DNA of 64,000 bases, taken from Allostreptomyces psammosilenae (GTDB lineage: Bacteria > Actinomycetota > Actinomycetes > Streptomycetales > Streptomycetaceae). The notes under the pieces were generated by a model. That model had not been told where the DNA came from. It made no database searches and worked only from the letters and a program-made list of their open reading frames with translations. Location: positions 320,001 through 384,000 of the forward strand of contig NZ_JACBZD010000002.1 in NCBI RefSeq assembly GCF_013407765.1, given 5' to 3'. The translations under genes were made by a program, and so were the position numbers. Shown here one piece after another: positions 9,650-18,813 of this stretch. The first letter of the stretch is position 1. The number at the start of each line of letters is the position of its first letter.

Positions 9650-10357
9650 TCAGCGTGCGGTGACGCGCGCCATTCCTCCGTCGATCCGGGTGGTCGCCGC
9701 GCCGGAGCGGCGGGACAGCCCGGTGGCACGGGCCTGGCCGCCGTTCTGCACCGCGATCACGGCCTGCGCCACCATGCCCCCGAAGGGGTCGTGACGCACC
9801 AGGTCACGCAGCCGGGAGCGGCTCGACCTGCCCTCGTTCCCGGGGTACAGGTGCTTGCCCAGGCCCACCGCGTGGGCGAGCGAGGACAGCGCGGCCGTGC
9901 GGCAGTCCGGCGGCGAGCCCGTGCGCACCGCCGAGTCCACCCGGTGCCGTATGCCGGTCGACAGCTCCGGGTCCACCGCGTGGTAGCGCGTGGTCGGCAG
10001 CATCGCGCACGAGGTGACGGTCTCCGAACTGACCAGTCCGCACCTCTCCAGGTGTGCCAGGTAGGTGTGCCGGAGTCCCAGGCGCGGCCCGCCGATCCAG
10101 TCGGCGGCGCGTGCCGCGCTGCCGCGGCGGCGCAGTGACTCCAGCGCCGAGTCGAGCATCGGATCGCCGGTCGGCCGCGGCATCACCACGACCATCCGGT
10201 CCCCGTCCGGGGTGATTCGACGTGCCATCGCCAGCTCGACGAGCTGCGCTCCGGCGAGCCCGAGGTCCAGGGTCTGCGGCTGCGCCAAGGTACCCGTCCC
10301 AGGGTCCAGAGCAAGCAGCAGCAGTTCCTCGGGCAGTGTTCTGCGGCTCATGTCCAT
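9650..10357 (-). CDS. GPP34 (GOLPH3-like) family phosphoprotein
   Basis: 235-residue member of the GPP34 family, homologous to the yeast/human Golgi protein that binds phosphatidylinositol-4-phosphate. Many actinobacterial paralogues exist and their role is not known. The family start RRTLPEELLLLALDP is followed by an all-helical domain with LGLAGAQLVELAMARRI. ATG 10357 has GGAGG 5 nt away; ATG 10351 is also possible. The C-terminal 40 residues (GGQARATGLSRRSGAATTRIDGG) are basic and probably unstructured. It is divergent from the carboxypeptidase gene. Confidence 0.88.
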   Translation of the reverse strand: MDMSRRTLPEELLLLALDPGTGTLAQPQTLDLGLAGAQLVELAMARRITPDGDRMVVVMPRPTGDPMLDSALESLRRRGSAARAADWIGGPRLGLRHTYLAHLERCGLVSSETVTSCAMLPTTRYHAVDPELSTGIRHRVDSAVRTGSPPDCRTAALSSLAHAVGLGKHLYPGNEGRSSRSRLRDLVRHDPFGGMVAQAVIAVQNGGQARATGLSRRSGAATTRIDGGMARVTAR

Positions 10358-10598
10358 CCATGCCTCCCCGCGTGGATGGTTCACAGAGTGACCCCTCTCA
10401 CAACGCCTTGTCGAGAGTGCCTTGAGGCGGCGGCGCGGGAACCGGACGGTGTACGTCCTTCGTCCAAGAGTCAAACAGCGCACCCTCCAGCGGACCGCCT
10501 CCCGGCGGCCCGCCGGGTCGGCGCGCGACGGTTCGGAACGGTCGAGCGGGGCGCCCGTGTTTGGGGTGCCCCGTCGGTTGTGTGGAGGTGGATCCACG

Positions 10599-13313
10599 GT
10601 GGGCGAGTCCCCCCGACAGCAGGAGCCGGACGCGGGCGCGAACGCGCCCACCACTTCCCCGAGCCAGGGCGCTCGGGAACTGCCGGCGGGGGCGAAAGCG
10701 CAGGTCACGGCCGGTGCTGACGGCGGCTCGCCGGCGGTCGGCCGATCGTCGGACCAGGCCGTGCCGCCGCGCCCGCCGCACGGCGACGCGCCCCGGATCG
10801 ACCTTCCGCCGGTGGACGCGCGCACGGTTCACCTCAACCGCGCGGAGCTGCTCAACCGGACGGCTCTGCTCCGCCGCCCGGGGGTCGCCGCGGCCGGCGC
10901 CGAGGCGCCCGTCGACCCGGTGGAGGCGGAGGTCACGGGGGTGAGTGGGAGCGCTCCCAGTGGATCGTCCGATGACCGGGAAGCCCTGGATAACGATTCG
11001 GACTCAAGGGGGGCCGATGGGGAACTCGGCGCGGCGAATGCGGACGAATCAGACATAGCTGATGGCGTCTCCGCGGAGGCGTCCGCCGAGTCGTCCCACT
11101 CCGGCGACGCTGCCGAAGTGACCGAGAGTATCGATACCACAGCGGGCGGCGACGAAAACCCGCCGGGGGAACCGGACCCCGCACCGGTGGAGGGGCGCGG
11201 CGACCCCGATGAGCCCTCGAACGGGCCCGCGCCCGGAACGCGGGGCCCCGCGGAGCCCGAGGACGCCCCCCGGAAGGGCGGGAACGGGAACGCCGCGGAG
11301 GCGGAACCGGACGACGAGGACGATGAGGACGGCGGGGCCGGCGAGGACCGTGCGGACGCCGGGCGGCACGTCGTGGGGGAGGAGGGCGTCGACGTCGACA
11401 CCACCACGGTGCTCCGGGCCCCCGCGTGGAACCTGCGACCCAGCATCGACGCGGAAGACGACGAACACAACCTCCACGACCGCAAGGAAAAAGAAAAGGC
11501 GGAGGATTTCACGTCCCAGAAACCTCCGCGCCAGGAAAACGGCGCGGACGGCGGCACGGACGCCCCCCTCCCGCCCGCCGCCGCGCCCCGGTCGGCCGGC
11601 GACGCGGACGGCACCCCGAACGCCGGCGCGTCCGCCACCGCCACCCGGGACGGCGACACGCCGGACACCCGTACGCCTGACAACCACACGCCTGACAACC
11701 ACACGCCGGACAACCGCACGATGGCGTTCGGTGTCGCTCAGCTGCGCCGCGCCGCCACCCCACCCACCCCGTCCACCCCGCCTGACGCGGCGGGGGCGGC
11801 GGGGGCGGCCGGGAACGGCGACCCGGGGACCCGGCCGCTCCCGGTGGCCATGCCGCCCGGCGCCACGCCGTCCGTCGTCCCGCCCGCCCCTCCGGCGCAC
11901 ACCCTGCGGGCCGGCGCCTCGGGACAGGTGCCGGCGAGCGTCCCGCCCGCGCCGGTGATCGGACCGGACGGCCAGCCGCTGCCGCCGATGCAGCTGCTCG
12001 CCGCCCTCACCAACAAGCCGCCCACCCGGCTGCAACTGGTGATGCGCCGCGTCCGCATCTGGGGCACCCTCGCCGTGCTGCTCTTCGGCCTGCTGGCGAT
12101 CGCCCAGATGATCCGGCCGCTGCCGGACCCCACCGTGCGCTCGGTGCTGGCCGCCACCGTGGCCTTCGAGGGCGAGACCCCCCAGCTGCCCTGGCCGTCC
12201 GAGGGCCAGGCCGCCGTGGAGGTCGTCGGCCTCGGCTCCCTCGGCTCCTCCGGGGGCGACGAGCCGCGCCCGATCGCCAGCATCACCAAGGTGATGACCG
12301 CGTACATCCTGCTGCGCGACCACCCCCTCGGGCCCGACGAGGCCGGCCCCACCATCACGGTGGACGCCGAGGAGGCCGCCTCCTACGAGGCGCGGGTCGC
12401 CGAGGGGCAGTCGGCCATCAGGGTCGTGGAGGGCCAGGAGTTCACCCAGCGCACCGCCCTGGAGGCGCTGCTGATCCCCTCCGCCAACAACATCGCCGCG
12501 CTGCTCGCCCGGTGGGACGCCGGCTCGGAGGAGGCGTTCGTCGACAAGATGAACGCCACCGCCGCGGAACTCGGCATGACCAACAGCACCTTCACCGACC
12601 CCTCCGGGCTGGATCCGGAGACCGTGAGCACCGCCTCCGACCTGATCAGGCTCGCCCAGGCCGCCATGCAGGACCCGACCTTCCGGGAGATCGTCGCCAC
12701 CCCCCAGCTCGACCTCCCGCACAACCCGCGCCTGTACAACAACAACGCGCTGCTCACCCGGGACGGCGTGATCGGCATCAAGACCGGCTCCACCACCAGC
12801 GCCGGCGGCTGCCTGCTGTTCGCGGCGGAGAAGGAGGTGGGCGGCACCACGCAGCTGATCGTCGGCGCCGTGCTCGGGCAGTTCGACGGCACCTCCATCC
12901 TGGACACCGCCCTGGAGCGCAGCCGGGAACTGATCGTGGCCGCCGGGGACGCGCTCACCGCGCAGACCGTCGCCGAGCAGGGCGAGGTCGTCGCCGAGGT
13001 CGACGACGGGCTCGGCAACACCACGCCGCTGGTGGCCACCGCGGACGTCACCGCGGTCGGCTGGCCCGGGCTCACCGTGCGGGTGGACGCCCGCGCCGGC
13101 GCTCCTGAGGCCGAGGACGCCGAACAGGCCGCCGGCGAGGCGGAGGCCGACGGGCCGGACGCCTCCGGGACCGTCCCGCACGAGGCCCCGGCCGGCGAGC
13201 CGCTCGCCACGCTCACCACCGGCGAGGGAGCCGGCGTCACCAGCGTGCCGCTCGCGCTCCAGGAGGACCTCACCGAACCCGGTTTCTGGGACCGCCTCAC
13301 CCGCATCCTCTAG
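10599..13313 (+). CDS. D-alanyl-D-alanine carboxypeptidase (peptidase S11) with giant disordered N-arm
   Basis: Low-molecular-weight penicillin-binding protein that trims the terminal D-Ala of peptidoglycan stem peptides outside the membrane. Active-site motifs: SITK (Ser near 561), SAN (near 628) and KTGS (near 728). A membrane segment at about residues 488-502 (LAVLLFGLLAIAQMI) makes it a type II protein. The roughly 485 residues before it are acidic, Pro/Ala/Asp-rich and must lie in the cytoplasm; they include three copies of a TPDNH/R repeat at 11680-11720. GTG 10599 is chosen because GGAGGTGG lies upstream. Typical DacA proteins are half this length. Confidence 0.93.
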   Translation: MGESPRQQEPDAGANAPTTSPSQGARELPAGAKAQVTAGADGGSPAVGRSSDQAVPPRPPHGDAPRIDLPPVDARTVHLNRAELLNRTALLRRPGVAAAGAEAPVDPVEAEVTGVSGSAPSGSSDDREALDNDSDSRGADGELGAANADESDIADGVSAEASAESSHSGDAAEVTESIDTTAGGDENPPGEPDPAPVEGRGDPDEPSNGPAPGTRGPAEPEDAPRKGGNGNAAEAEPDDEDDEDGGAGEDRADAGRHVVGEEGVDVDTTTVLRAPAWNLRPSIDAEDDEHNLHDRKEKEKAEDFTSQKPPRQENGADGGTDAPLPPAAAPRSAGDADGTPNAGASATATRDGDTPDTRTPDNHTPDNHTPDNRTMAFGVAQLRRAATPPTPSTPPDAAGAAGAAGNGDPGTRPLPVAMPPGATPSVVPPAPPAHTLRAGASGQVPASVPPAPVIGPDGQPLPPMQLLAALTNKPPTRLQLVMRRVRIWGTLAVLLFGLLAIAQMIRPLPDPTVRSVLAATVAFEGETPQLPWPSEGQAAVEVVGLGSLGSSGGDEPRPIASITKVMTAYILLRDHPLGPDEAGPTITVDAEEAASYEARVAEGQSAIRVVEGQEFTQRTALEALLIPSANNIAALLARWDAGSEEAFVDKMNATAAELGMTNSTFTDPSGLDPETVSTASDLIRLAQAAMQDPTFREIVATPQLDLPHNPRLYNNNALLTRDGVIGIKTGSTTSAGGCLLFAAEKEVGGTTQLIVGAVLGQFDGTSILDTALERSRELIVAAGDALTAQTVAEQGEVVAEVDDGLGNTTPLVATADVTAVGWPGLTVRVDARAGAPEAEDAEQAAGEAEADGPDASGTVPHEAPAGEPLATLTTGEGAGVTSVPLALQEDLTEPGFWDRLTRIL

Positions 13314-13382
13314 GGCACCCCCTTCCTCCAGGGCGCCCCCGGGCGGCCCCGGGCGGGCACGGAACCGCCCGGCGGACACACG

Positions 13383-13416
13383 AAGGGGCCCGCGACCTCC
13401 AGGTCGCGGGCCCCTT
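13383..13416. terminator. Bidirectional terminator between convergent genes
   Basis: Near-perfect hairpin with 16-bp arms (13383-13398 and 13401-13416) placed between the carboxypeptidase stop and the convergent Clp-N gene. The outer AAGG/CCTT gives short A/T ends on either strand. Confidence 0.85.
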
Positions 13417-13477
13417 CCGCGTCACCCGCCGGCCCCTGCCGCGTCGCCACCGGCCCGGGCCGGGGGTGACGCGTCGC

Positions 13478-14323
13478 TCAGTGGCCCGCCCAGCCGCGCA
13501 GCCGCGGGCGCAGGGCGGACCGGGCGGCCGCGGCCTGCTCCGCGCTCCGCAGGCGCCCCGCCGGCCCCGCCCCCGGCCGAAAACCCGCCGCCGTCCCCGC
13601 TCCCGTCGTCCCCGCTCCCGGAGCCGGCCGCGGCGGCAGTCGGGGTCCGGCCTCCGCGGTGCCCCCCGCCGGGCCAGCCGGCGACGCCGGCCGGGCGCCG
13701 CCGCGGCCGGCCTGGGCGCGCAGCGCCTCCCGGACGGCCGTCAGGTCGACCCCCTCGGCGCGCAGGGCCTGGCAGGCGGTGTTCTCCGGGTCGTGCAGCA
13801 GCCCCAGCGCGAGGTGCGCGCAGTCCAGCTCCACCGCCCCGCGCGAGACGGCCTCGTGCCTGGCCCGCAGCACGGCCGCGCGTGCCGCGTCGCTCCAGGC
13901 CGGCTCCGCCGCCGCGCGGCCGGACACCAGACCCCGGTGGACGCTGGCGGACGCCGCCCGGGCCAGCAGCCCGTCCGCCCAGGCGGCGTCCGCCGCGTCC
14001 ACCACCTCACCCGTCGTCAGGCCGCGGGCGGCCGGCCGGGGCGCCGCCTCCAGGGCCAGGGCGGCGGCCTGTGCCTGCGGTCCGCGCCCCCGCACGGCTC
14101 CGCCGGCCCCCGCCACCCGGGACGCCAGCCGCCCACCGGCCTGCGGATCCGCGGGCAGCACGGCAGCGGCGACGTCGGTGGTCACGTCGTAGCACAGGGC
14201 CCGTATCAGCAGGTCGGTGGTGACGGCCCCGGCGCGGAGTCTGCGGGACAGCTGCGCCCCCGCCACGAGGACCCTGTAGGCCAGCCGGTCCAGCCCGAAG
14301 GCGTGGCCGTCGTGATTCACCAT
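13478..14323 (-). CDS. Clp N-terminal (Clp-R) domain protein without ATPase
   Basis: 281-residue protein whose residues about 130-200 match a Clp repeat domain (RARHEAVSRGAVELDCAHLALGLLHDPENTACQAL), the adaptor-binding module of ClpA/ClpC. No Walker motif follows; the C-terminal 80 residues are Pro/Gly/Ala-rich. An N-terminal region (LDRLAYRVLVAGAQLSRRL) may be a second, weaker repeat. Stand-alone Clp-N proteins are frequent in streptomycetes and might compete for ClpC adaptors or substrates, but this is inference. Confidence 0.82.
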   Translation of the reverse strand: MVNHDGHAFGLDRLAYRVLVAGAQLSRRLRAGAVTTDLLIRALCYDVTTDVAAAVLPADPQAGGRLASRVAGAGGAVRGRGPQAQAAALALEAAPRPAARGLTTGEVVDAADAAWADGLLARAASASVHRGLVSGRAAAEPAWSDAARAAVLRARHEAVSRGAVELDCAHLALGLLHDPENTACQALRAEGVDLTAVREALRAQAGRGGARPASPAGPAGGTAEAGPRLPPRPAPGAGTTGAGTAAGFRPGAGPAGRLRSAEQAAAARSALRPRLRGWAGH

Positions 14324-14591
14324 GTCCGTCTCTTCCTGCTACTGCTCCGCGCGCCGCCGGGAAATACCCAGGGCACTTCCACCCTCGACAGGCAGTGACG
14401 CGCGCCCGCTCCCCGGGGGTTGCACCTTTCGGGCCATTCCCGGGGAATTGCGAAAGCCCCGGGCGTCCCGGCCGCGTGACCCAGCTTCCGCCCGCGACAA
14501 GGAAACTGATTGAGTATCAGTCGTGTCGAAGCGTGATCGGCGATATGAACTGAATAAGCGTCAGATTCTTCTCCGGGGTGCCTTCCGAAAA
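14324..14591. other. Intergenic region with an AT-richer patch and short palindrome
   Basis: No gene seen. Bases 14500-14575 are clearly lower in GC than the surroundings and contain ACTGAT-n5-ATCAGT at 14505-14521, a possible operator. The patch lies about 180 bp upstream of the Clp-N gene and probably carries its promoter. Confidence 0.4.
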
Positions 14592-14623
14592 GCGGTGCCC
14601 GCCGCGGCCGGGACGGGCACCGC
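14592..14623 (-). terminator. Rho-independent terminator of argJ
   Basis: 10-bp stem (14592-14601 with 14614-14623), 12-nt loop, followed on the minus strand by TTTT. It begins 14 bp past the argJ stop. Confidence 0.85.
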
Positions 14624-14637
14624 CCCTGGTCGGATGA

Positions 14638-15843
14638 TCAGCTGGTGTAGTCCGCGTTGACACGGACGTACCCCGCGGAGAGGTCGCAACCGTAGACGGT
14701 GGCGGCGCCGTCGGCGATGCCGAGCGAGACCCGGATGGTCACCTCGTCCCGGCGCAGCAGCGCGGTGACCTCCTCCAGCAAGGTCCCCTCCGGCTCCTCC
14801 GGGTAGACGGGCAGATCGCCGAAGCGCACCACCACCCGCTCCGGATCGATGTCGGTCTCCTCGGTGTTCTTGCCGACCGCCATCAGCACCCGGCCCCAGT
14901 TCGGGTCGGCCCCGTGCACGGCCGTCTTCACCAACGGCGAGTTGACCACGGCCTTGGCGACCCGCCGGGCCTGCGCGCCGTCCCGGGCGCCGTCCACGGA
15001 CACGGTGAGCAGCTTGGTGGCCCCCTCGCCGTCCCGGGCCATCTGGAGGGTGAGGTCGAGGCAGACGTCGGCGAGGGCCGCCGCGAACTCCCCGGGGTCG
15101 ACCGGGCCGGCCGCGCCGTTGGCCAGCACGGCGACCGTGTCGGAGGTGGAGGTGTCGGTGTCCACGCTGAGGCAGTTGAAGCTGCGGTCGACGGCGGCGC
15201 GCAGCGCCCGGTCGAGTTCCTCCGGCTCCACCGCGGCGTCGGTGAACAGGTAGGCCAGCATGGTCGCCATGTTCGGCTCCAGCATGCCGACGCCCTTGGC
15301 CACCGCCGTGATCCGGGCGGGGCCCACCGTGCGGGTGTGGGTCTTGGGGCGGGTGTCCGTGGTCATCATGGCGCGGGCCACCGCCTCCGGATCCGCCGTG
15401 AACCGCCCGCCGACCCCTCCCGCCGCGCCGGCCGCGCCGCCGGCCGGGGCCGGTGCCGGGAGGGCGTCGAAGTGCGCGCGGATGGTCTCCATGGGGAGCG
15501 GGCGCCCGATCACGCCGGTCGCGCCGATCAGCACCTCCTCCTCCGCGACCCCGAGCAGCGCGGCCGTCCGGCGCACCACCTCGGCGGTGTTCTCCTCCCC
15601 GCGACGGCCGGTGGCCACGTTGGCGTTCTGCGCCAGGGTCACCACGGCGCGGAAGCGCCGGGCGGCGGTGTGCCGCCGGCTGAGCCGCACGCTCGGTGCG
15701 GCGAAGCGGCTGCGGGTGAACATCGCGGCGCTGGTGGTCGGACGGTCCGAGACGACGATGGAGATGTCGTCGCCGTCCGCCCGCATGCCGCCGCGCCCGG
15801 TGTATCCGGTGAATCCGATCGGCCAGCCGCCGTGCTCGGTCAT
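14638..15843 (-). CDS. argJ: Ornithine/glutamate N-acetyltransferase (ArgJ, OAT2-like)
   Basis: Moves acetyl from N-acetylornithine to glutamate in the cyclic arginine pathway. It is an N-terminal-nucleophile enzyme that cuts itself before a Thr; the motif GMLEPNMATMLAYLFTDA puts that Thr at about residue 194. Other family motifs are LIGATGVIGRPLP and HGADPNWGRVLMAVGKNTEE. The N-terminus (MFTRSRFAAPSVRLSR) resembles the OAT2 type known from clavulanic-acid clusters more than housekeeping ArgJ. It stands alone: argC, argB, argD and argR are absent, so it is probably a second copy. ATG 15843 follows an AT-rich leader with a possible ArgR-type site. Confidence 0.92.
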   Translation of the reverse strand: MTEHGGWPIGFTGYTGRGGMRADGDDISIVVSDRPTTSAAMFTRSRFAAPSVRLSRRHTAARRFRAVVTLAQNANVATGRRGEENTAEVVRRTAALLGVAEEEVLIGATGVIGRPLPMETIRAHFDALPAPAPAGGAAGAAGGVGGRFTADPEAVARAMMTTDTRPKTHTRTVGPARITAVAKGVGMLEPNMATMLAYLFTDAAVEPEELDRALRAAVDRSFNCLSVDTDTSTSDTVAVLANGAAGPVDPGEFAAALADVCLDLTLQMARDGEGATKLLTVSVDGARDGAQARRVAKAVVNSPLVKTAVHGADPNWGRVLMAVGKNTEETDIDPERVVVRFGDLPVYPEEPEGTLLEEVTALLRRDEVTIRVSLGIADGAATVYGCDLSAGYVRVNADYTS

Positions 15844-15877
15844 CCCAACCCCTGGTGTTATGAATATACGGTCCGCC

Positions 15878-15889
15878 GCATATATTTGC
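15878..15889. promoter_or_regulatory. Palindrome GCATATATTTGC, possible ARG box upstream of argJ
   Basis: 12-bp near-palindrome (10 of 12 symmetric) in a short AT-rich island 35 bp upstream of the argJ start. Spacing and TGC/GCA ends resemble ArgR half-sites. A second AT-rich segment (TGAATATACGG, 15861-15871) lies alongside. No ArgR gene is in the window. Confidence 0.35.
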
Positions 15890-16123
15890 AGAAGGGGCGG
15901 TGTTCGTCCACCGGGTTTCCCGCCGCACCTCCCGCCCCGGCCCGCCCACCAGCCCTCCGCCGGCCGTGCCGCCACCCCACGCCCCACCGGCCGCCGGCCG
16001 CCACACCTCCACCGGCCGCCGTCCGCACAGGCGTGCCACGGCGGGCGCCGGGTAGCCACTCCGCTGACAGGCCCCGCCCACGCGGCCGGGGAAGGAGGAC
16101 CAGAGGAGAGGAGGAGGCCGACC

Positions 16124-17191
16124 GTGGAGGATCCGCATGCGCCGCCCGCCCCCCGGCCACCCGGCGGCGGCGACACCGTCCACACCCGGCGGACCGTCCT
16201 CGTCGCCCTGGCCGCCAACCTGGCCATCGCCTGCGCCAAGGTCGTCGGCGGACTCGTCAGCGGATCCCCCGCCATGCTCTCCGAGGCCGCGCACTCCGTC
16301 GCCGACAGCCTGAACGAGGTGTTCCTGCTCACCTCGCTCACCCGCAGCCGGCGCCGACCGGACGCCCGCCACCCCTTCGGCTACGGCAAGGAACGTTTCT
16401 TCTGGTCGCTGCTCGCCGCCGTCGGCATCTTCGTGATGGGCGGCTGCTTCTCCTTCTACCAGGGGCTGAACGCCCTGCGCGCACCCCAGGCGGAGCCCCA
16501 CGGCGGCTACGCCGTGGCCCTGGTGGTGCTGCTGGTCTCGCTGGGCGCCGAGGGGATCTCGCTCACCCGCGCCCTGTTCCAGGTCCGTCGCCACGCCGCC
16601 GCCTCGGGCCGCCGGTTCTCCAAGGAGCTGCGGCACGGTGACGAACCGGCCCTGCGGACCGTCCTGGCCGAGGACGCCACGGCCGTCCTCGGCGTCCTGC
16701 TGGCCATGGGCGGCATCGGTCTGCACCTGCTGACCGGCGCCGCCGCCTGGGAGGCCGCCGCCTCGCTCGGCATCGCGCTGCTGCTGATGTACGTCGCCTA
16801 CCGGCTCGGCCGCAACGCCCGCGACGAACTCGTCGGCGAGGCGGCGGCCCCGGCACTGCGCCAGGCCGTGGCCGACTTCCTGGAGCGCCAGCCGGAGATC
16901 GACGCCGTCACGGCCCTGCTCACCATGCGACTGGGGCCCGACACGATCCTGCTGGCGGCGCGCGTGGACCTGGAGCCTGGCCTGGAGAGCGAGCACGTGG
17001 AGGAGGCCGCCGTGCGGATCAAGCACGAGCTGGCCGAGCGGTGGCCCGCCCTGGAGCAGATCTTCCTGGACATCACCGAGGCGACCCGCGCCGACCGCGG
17101 CCGTGCCCTCCGCGAACGGCGGGAACTCGACCGGATGGTGGCCGACGCGGAGCGGGACCGCCGACCGCGCGGCGCCCGCCCCGAGCCCTGA
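16124..17191 (+). CDS. Cation diffusion facilitator family transporter
   Basis: 355-residue CDF efflux pump that exports Zn, Fe, Co or similar divalent cations in exchange for protons. The first membrane helices (VLVALAANLAIACAKVVGGLVSG) run into the family motif LSEAAHSVADSLNEVFLL; later helices include FFWSLLAAVGIFVMGGCF and YAVALVVLLVSLGAEGISL. A cytoplasmic C-terminal domain of about 90 residues follows. GTG 16124 has GAGGAGG 6 nt upstream. It is divergent from argJ and ends 90 bp before the encapsulin pair on the other strand. Metal specificity is not predictable by eye. Confidence 0.92.
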   Translation: MEDPHAPPAPRPPGGGDTVHTRRTVLVALAANLAIACAKVVGGLVSGSPAMLSEAAHSVADSLNEVFLLTSLTRSRRRPDARHPFGYGKERFFWSLLAAVGIFVMGGCFSFYQGLNALRAPQAEPHGGYAVALVVLLVSLGAEGISLTRALFQVRRHAAASGRRFSKELRHGDEPALRTVLAEDATAVLGVLLAMGGIGLHLLTGAAAWEAAASLGIALLLMYVAYRLGRNARDELVGEAAAPALRQAVADFLERQPEIDAVTALLTMRLGPDTILLAARVDLEPGLESEHVEEAAVRIKHELAERWPALEQIFLDITEATRADRGRALRERRELDRMVADAERDRRPRGARPEP

Positions 17192-17281
17192 TCCCGCCCG
17201 GTCGGGCCGGGGGAACCGTCGGGCCCGGGCGGCGCCGCGCGGACCACGGGCACTCGATGGGGCGCCGGGCGGCGCCGTCGA

Positions 17282-18688
17282 TCAGTTGCCGACTTCGACG
17301 TCCTCGAGGATGCCGAGGGCGTCGGGGACGAGGACGGCGGCGGAGTAGTAGGCGGTGACGAGGTAGGAGATGATCGCCTTCTCGCTGATGCCCATGAAGC
17401 GCACGGACAGGCTCGGCTGGTACTCGTGCGGAATACCCGCCTGGTGCAGCCCGATCACGCCGTGGTCCTCCTCGCCGGTGCGCAGCGCCAGGATGGAACT
17501 CGTGTGGGTCCCGGTCACCGGGATCTTGTCGCAGGGCAGCAGGGGAATTCCGCGCCAGGCCAGCACGGCGTGCCCCTCGACCTCCGTGGACTGCGGGTAG
17601 ACGCCCCGCTTGGTGCACTCCCGGCCGAACGCCGCGATCGCCCGCGGGTGCGCGAGGAGGAACCGCGTCTTCCTACGTCGGGAGATCAGTTCGTCGAGGT
17701 CGTCGGGGGTGGGGGGGCCGCTGCGGGTGTGGATGCGTTGTTTGAGGTCGGCGTTGTGGAGGAGTCCGAATTCGGGGTTGTTGACGAGTTCGTTCTCCTG
17801 GCGTTCGCGGAGGGCTTCGATGGTGAGTCGGAGCTGTTGTTCGATCTGGTCCATGGGTTCGTTGTAGAGGTCGGCGACCCTGGTGTGGACCTGGAGAACG
17901 GTCTGGGCGACGCTGAGTTCGTATTCGCGGGGCTTGAGTTCGTAGTCGGCGAACGTGGTGGGCAGGGTCGGTTCCCCGGTGTGCCCGGAGGCCACCGCGA
18001 TCGCCGCCTCGCCCTGCTTGTTCCGTGCCGGGGCGGGCGCGGCGGCGAGGGCGTCCAGGTGGGCGCGGAGCGTCTCGGAGCGCGCGCTGATCTCCTGGAA
18101 CGCCTCGCGGGTCAGCGACAGCACGGTGGTGCGGGTCAGCGCCTTGATGCTGTAGGCCCAGGTGCTGGCCGGCCCGGTGAGCGTCTCGTCGCCGAAGTGT
18201 TCGCCGTCGGCGAGGACGCCGAGGACGGTGAGGTCGTCGTACTTTCCGGTGCCGAGTTTGTTGAGTTTGCCGTGGGCGATGAGGTAGACGCGGTCGGCGC
18301 TCTGGCCGGCTTCGACGATGACGTCGCCTGCGGAGTACTCGTGTTGGGTGAATCGGTCGGCGAGGGTTTCGAGTACGGCGGTGTCGGTGAATCCGCGGAG
18401 GATGGGGAGTTCGCCGAGTTCCGGGGGGATGACGCGTACTTCGCTGCCGGTGTTGGAGAAGGTGATGCGTCCGTCTCCGACGGTGTAGGTGAGTCGGCGG
18501 TTGACCCGGTAGGTTCCGCCGGAGACCTGTACCCAGGGCAGTACGCGCAGCAGCCAGCGCGAGGAGATGCCCTGCATCTGCGGGACGGACTTCGTCGTCG
18601 TCGACAGATTGCGTGCCGCCGCCGTGCCCAGGCTCAACTGGGCCCGCCCCTCCTCGAAACCCGCATCCGACTCCACCGACCGCGTCAC
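17282..18688 (-). CDS. eshA: Family 2B encapsulin shell protein (EshA-like), downstream copy
   Basis: 468-residue shell protein of Family 2B encapsulins: an HK97-type capsid fold with an inserted cyclic-nucleotide-binding-like domain (about residues 98-205, [14 protein letters not shown] to LTREAFQEI). The nucleotide cassette is degenerate ([16 protein letters not shown], no phosphate-binding Arg). The C-terminal half contains the conserved [27 protein letters not shown]. It is more than 99% identical in DNA to the upstream copy over the first 1000 bp and again over the last 150 bp, but about 260 bp between (17430-17690) have diverged and lost one codon. GTG 18688 has only a weak GGTGGGG ribosome site. 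No cargo enzyme is adjacent. Confidence 0.9.
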   Translation of the reverse strand: MTRSVESDAGFEEGRAQLSLGTAAARNLSTTTKSVPQMQGISSRWLLRVLPWVQVSGGTYRVNRRLTYTVGDGRITFSNTGSEVRVIPPELGELPILRGFTDTAVLETLADRFTQHEYSAGDVIVEAGQSADRVYLIAHGKLNKLGTGKYDDLTVLGVLADGEHFGDETLTGPASTWAYSIKALTRTTVLSLTREAFQEISARSETLRAHLDALAAAPAPARNKQGEAAIAVASGHTGEPTLPTTFADYELKPREYELSVAQTVLQVHTRVADLYNEPMDQIEQQLRLTIEALRERQENELVNNPEFGLLHNADLKQRIHTRSGPPTPDDLDELISRRRKTRFLLAHPRAIAAFGRECTKRGVYPQSTEVEGHAVLAWRGIPLLPCDKIPVTGTHTSSILALRTGEEDHGVIGLHQAGIPHEYQPSLSVRFMGISEKAIISYLVTAYYSAAVLVPDALGILEDVEVGN

Positions 18689-18743
18689 GACAACACCCCA
18701 CCAATCCTGGTCGTCAGTAATGAGAAGTAGGCCTGGTTGGCCG

Positions 18744-18776
18744 GCGGTTCCGCCGCGCCTGCCGCGGCGGAACCGC
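18744..18776 (-). terminator. 14-bp stem-loop between the two encapsulin genes
   Basis: Perfect arms 18744-18757 and 18763-18776 around a 5-nt loop, 37 bp past the upstream copy's stop and 55 bp before the downstream copy's start. It may cut transcription partly, making the second shell subunit less abundant. Confidence 0.7.
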
Positions 18777-18813
18777 ACCCGAACCGGCGCCCTGACCCCC
18801 GGGGCGCCTTCGG

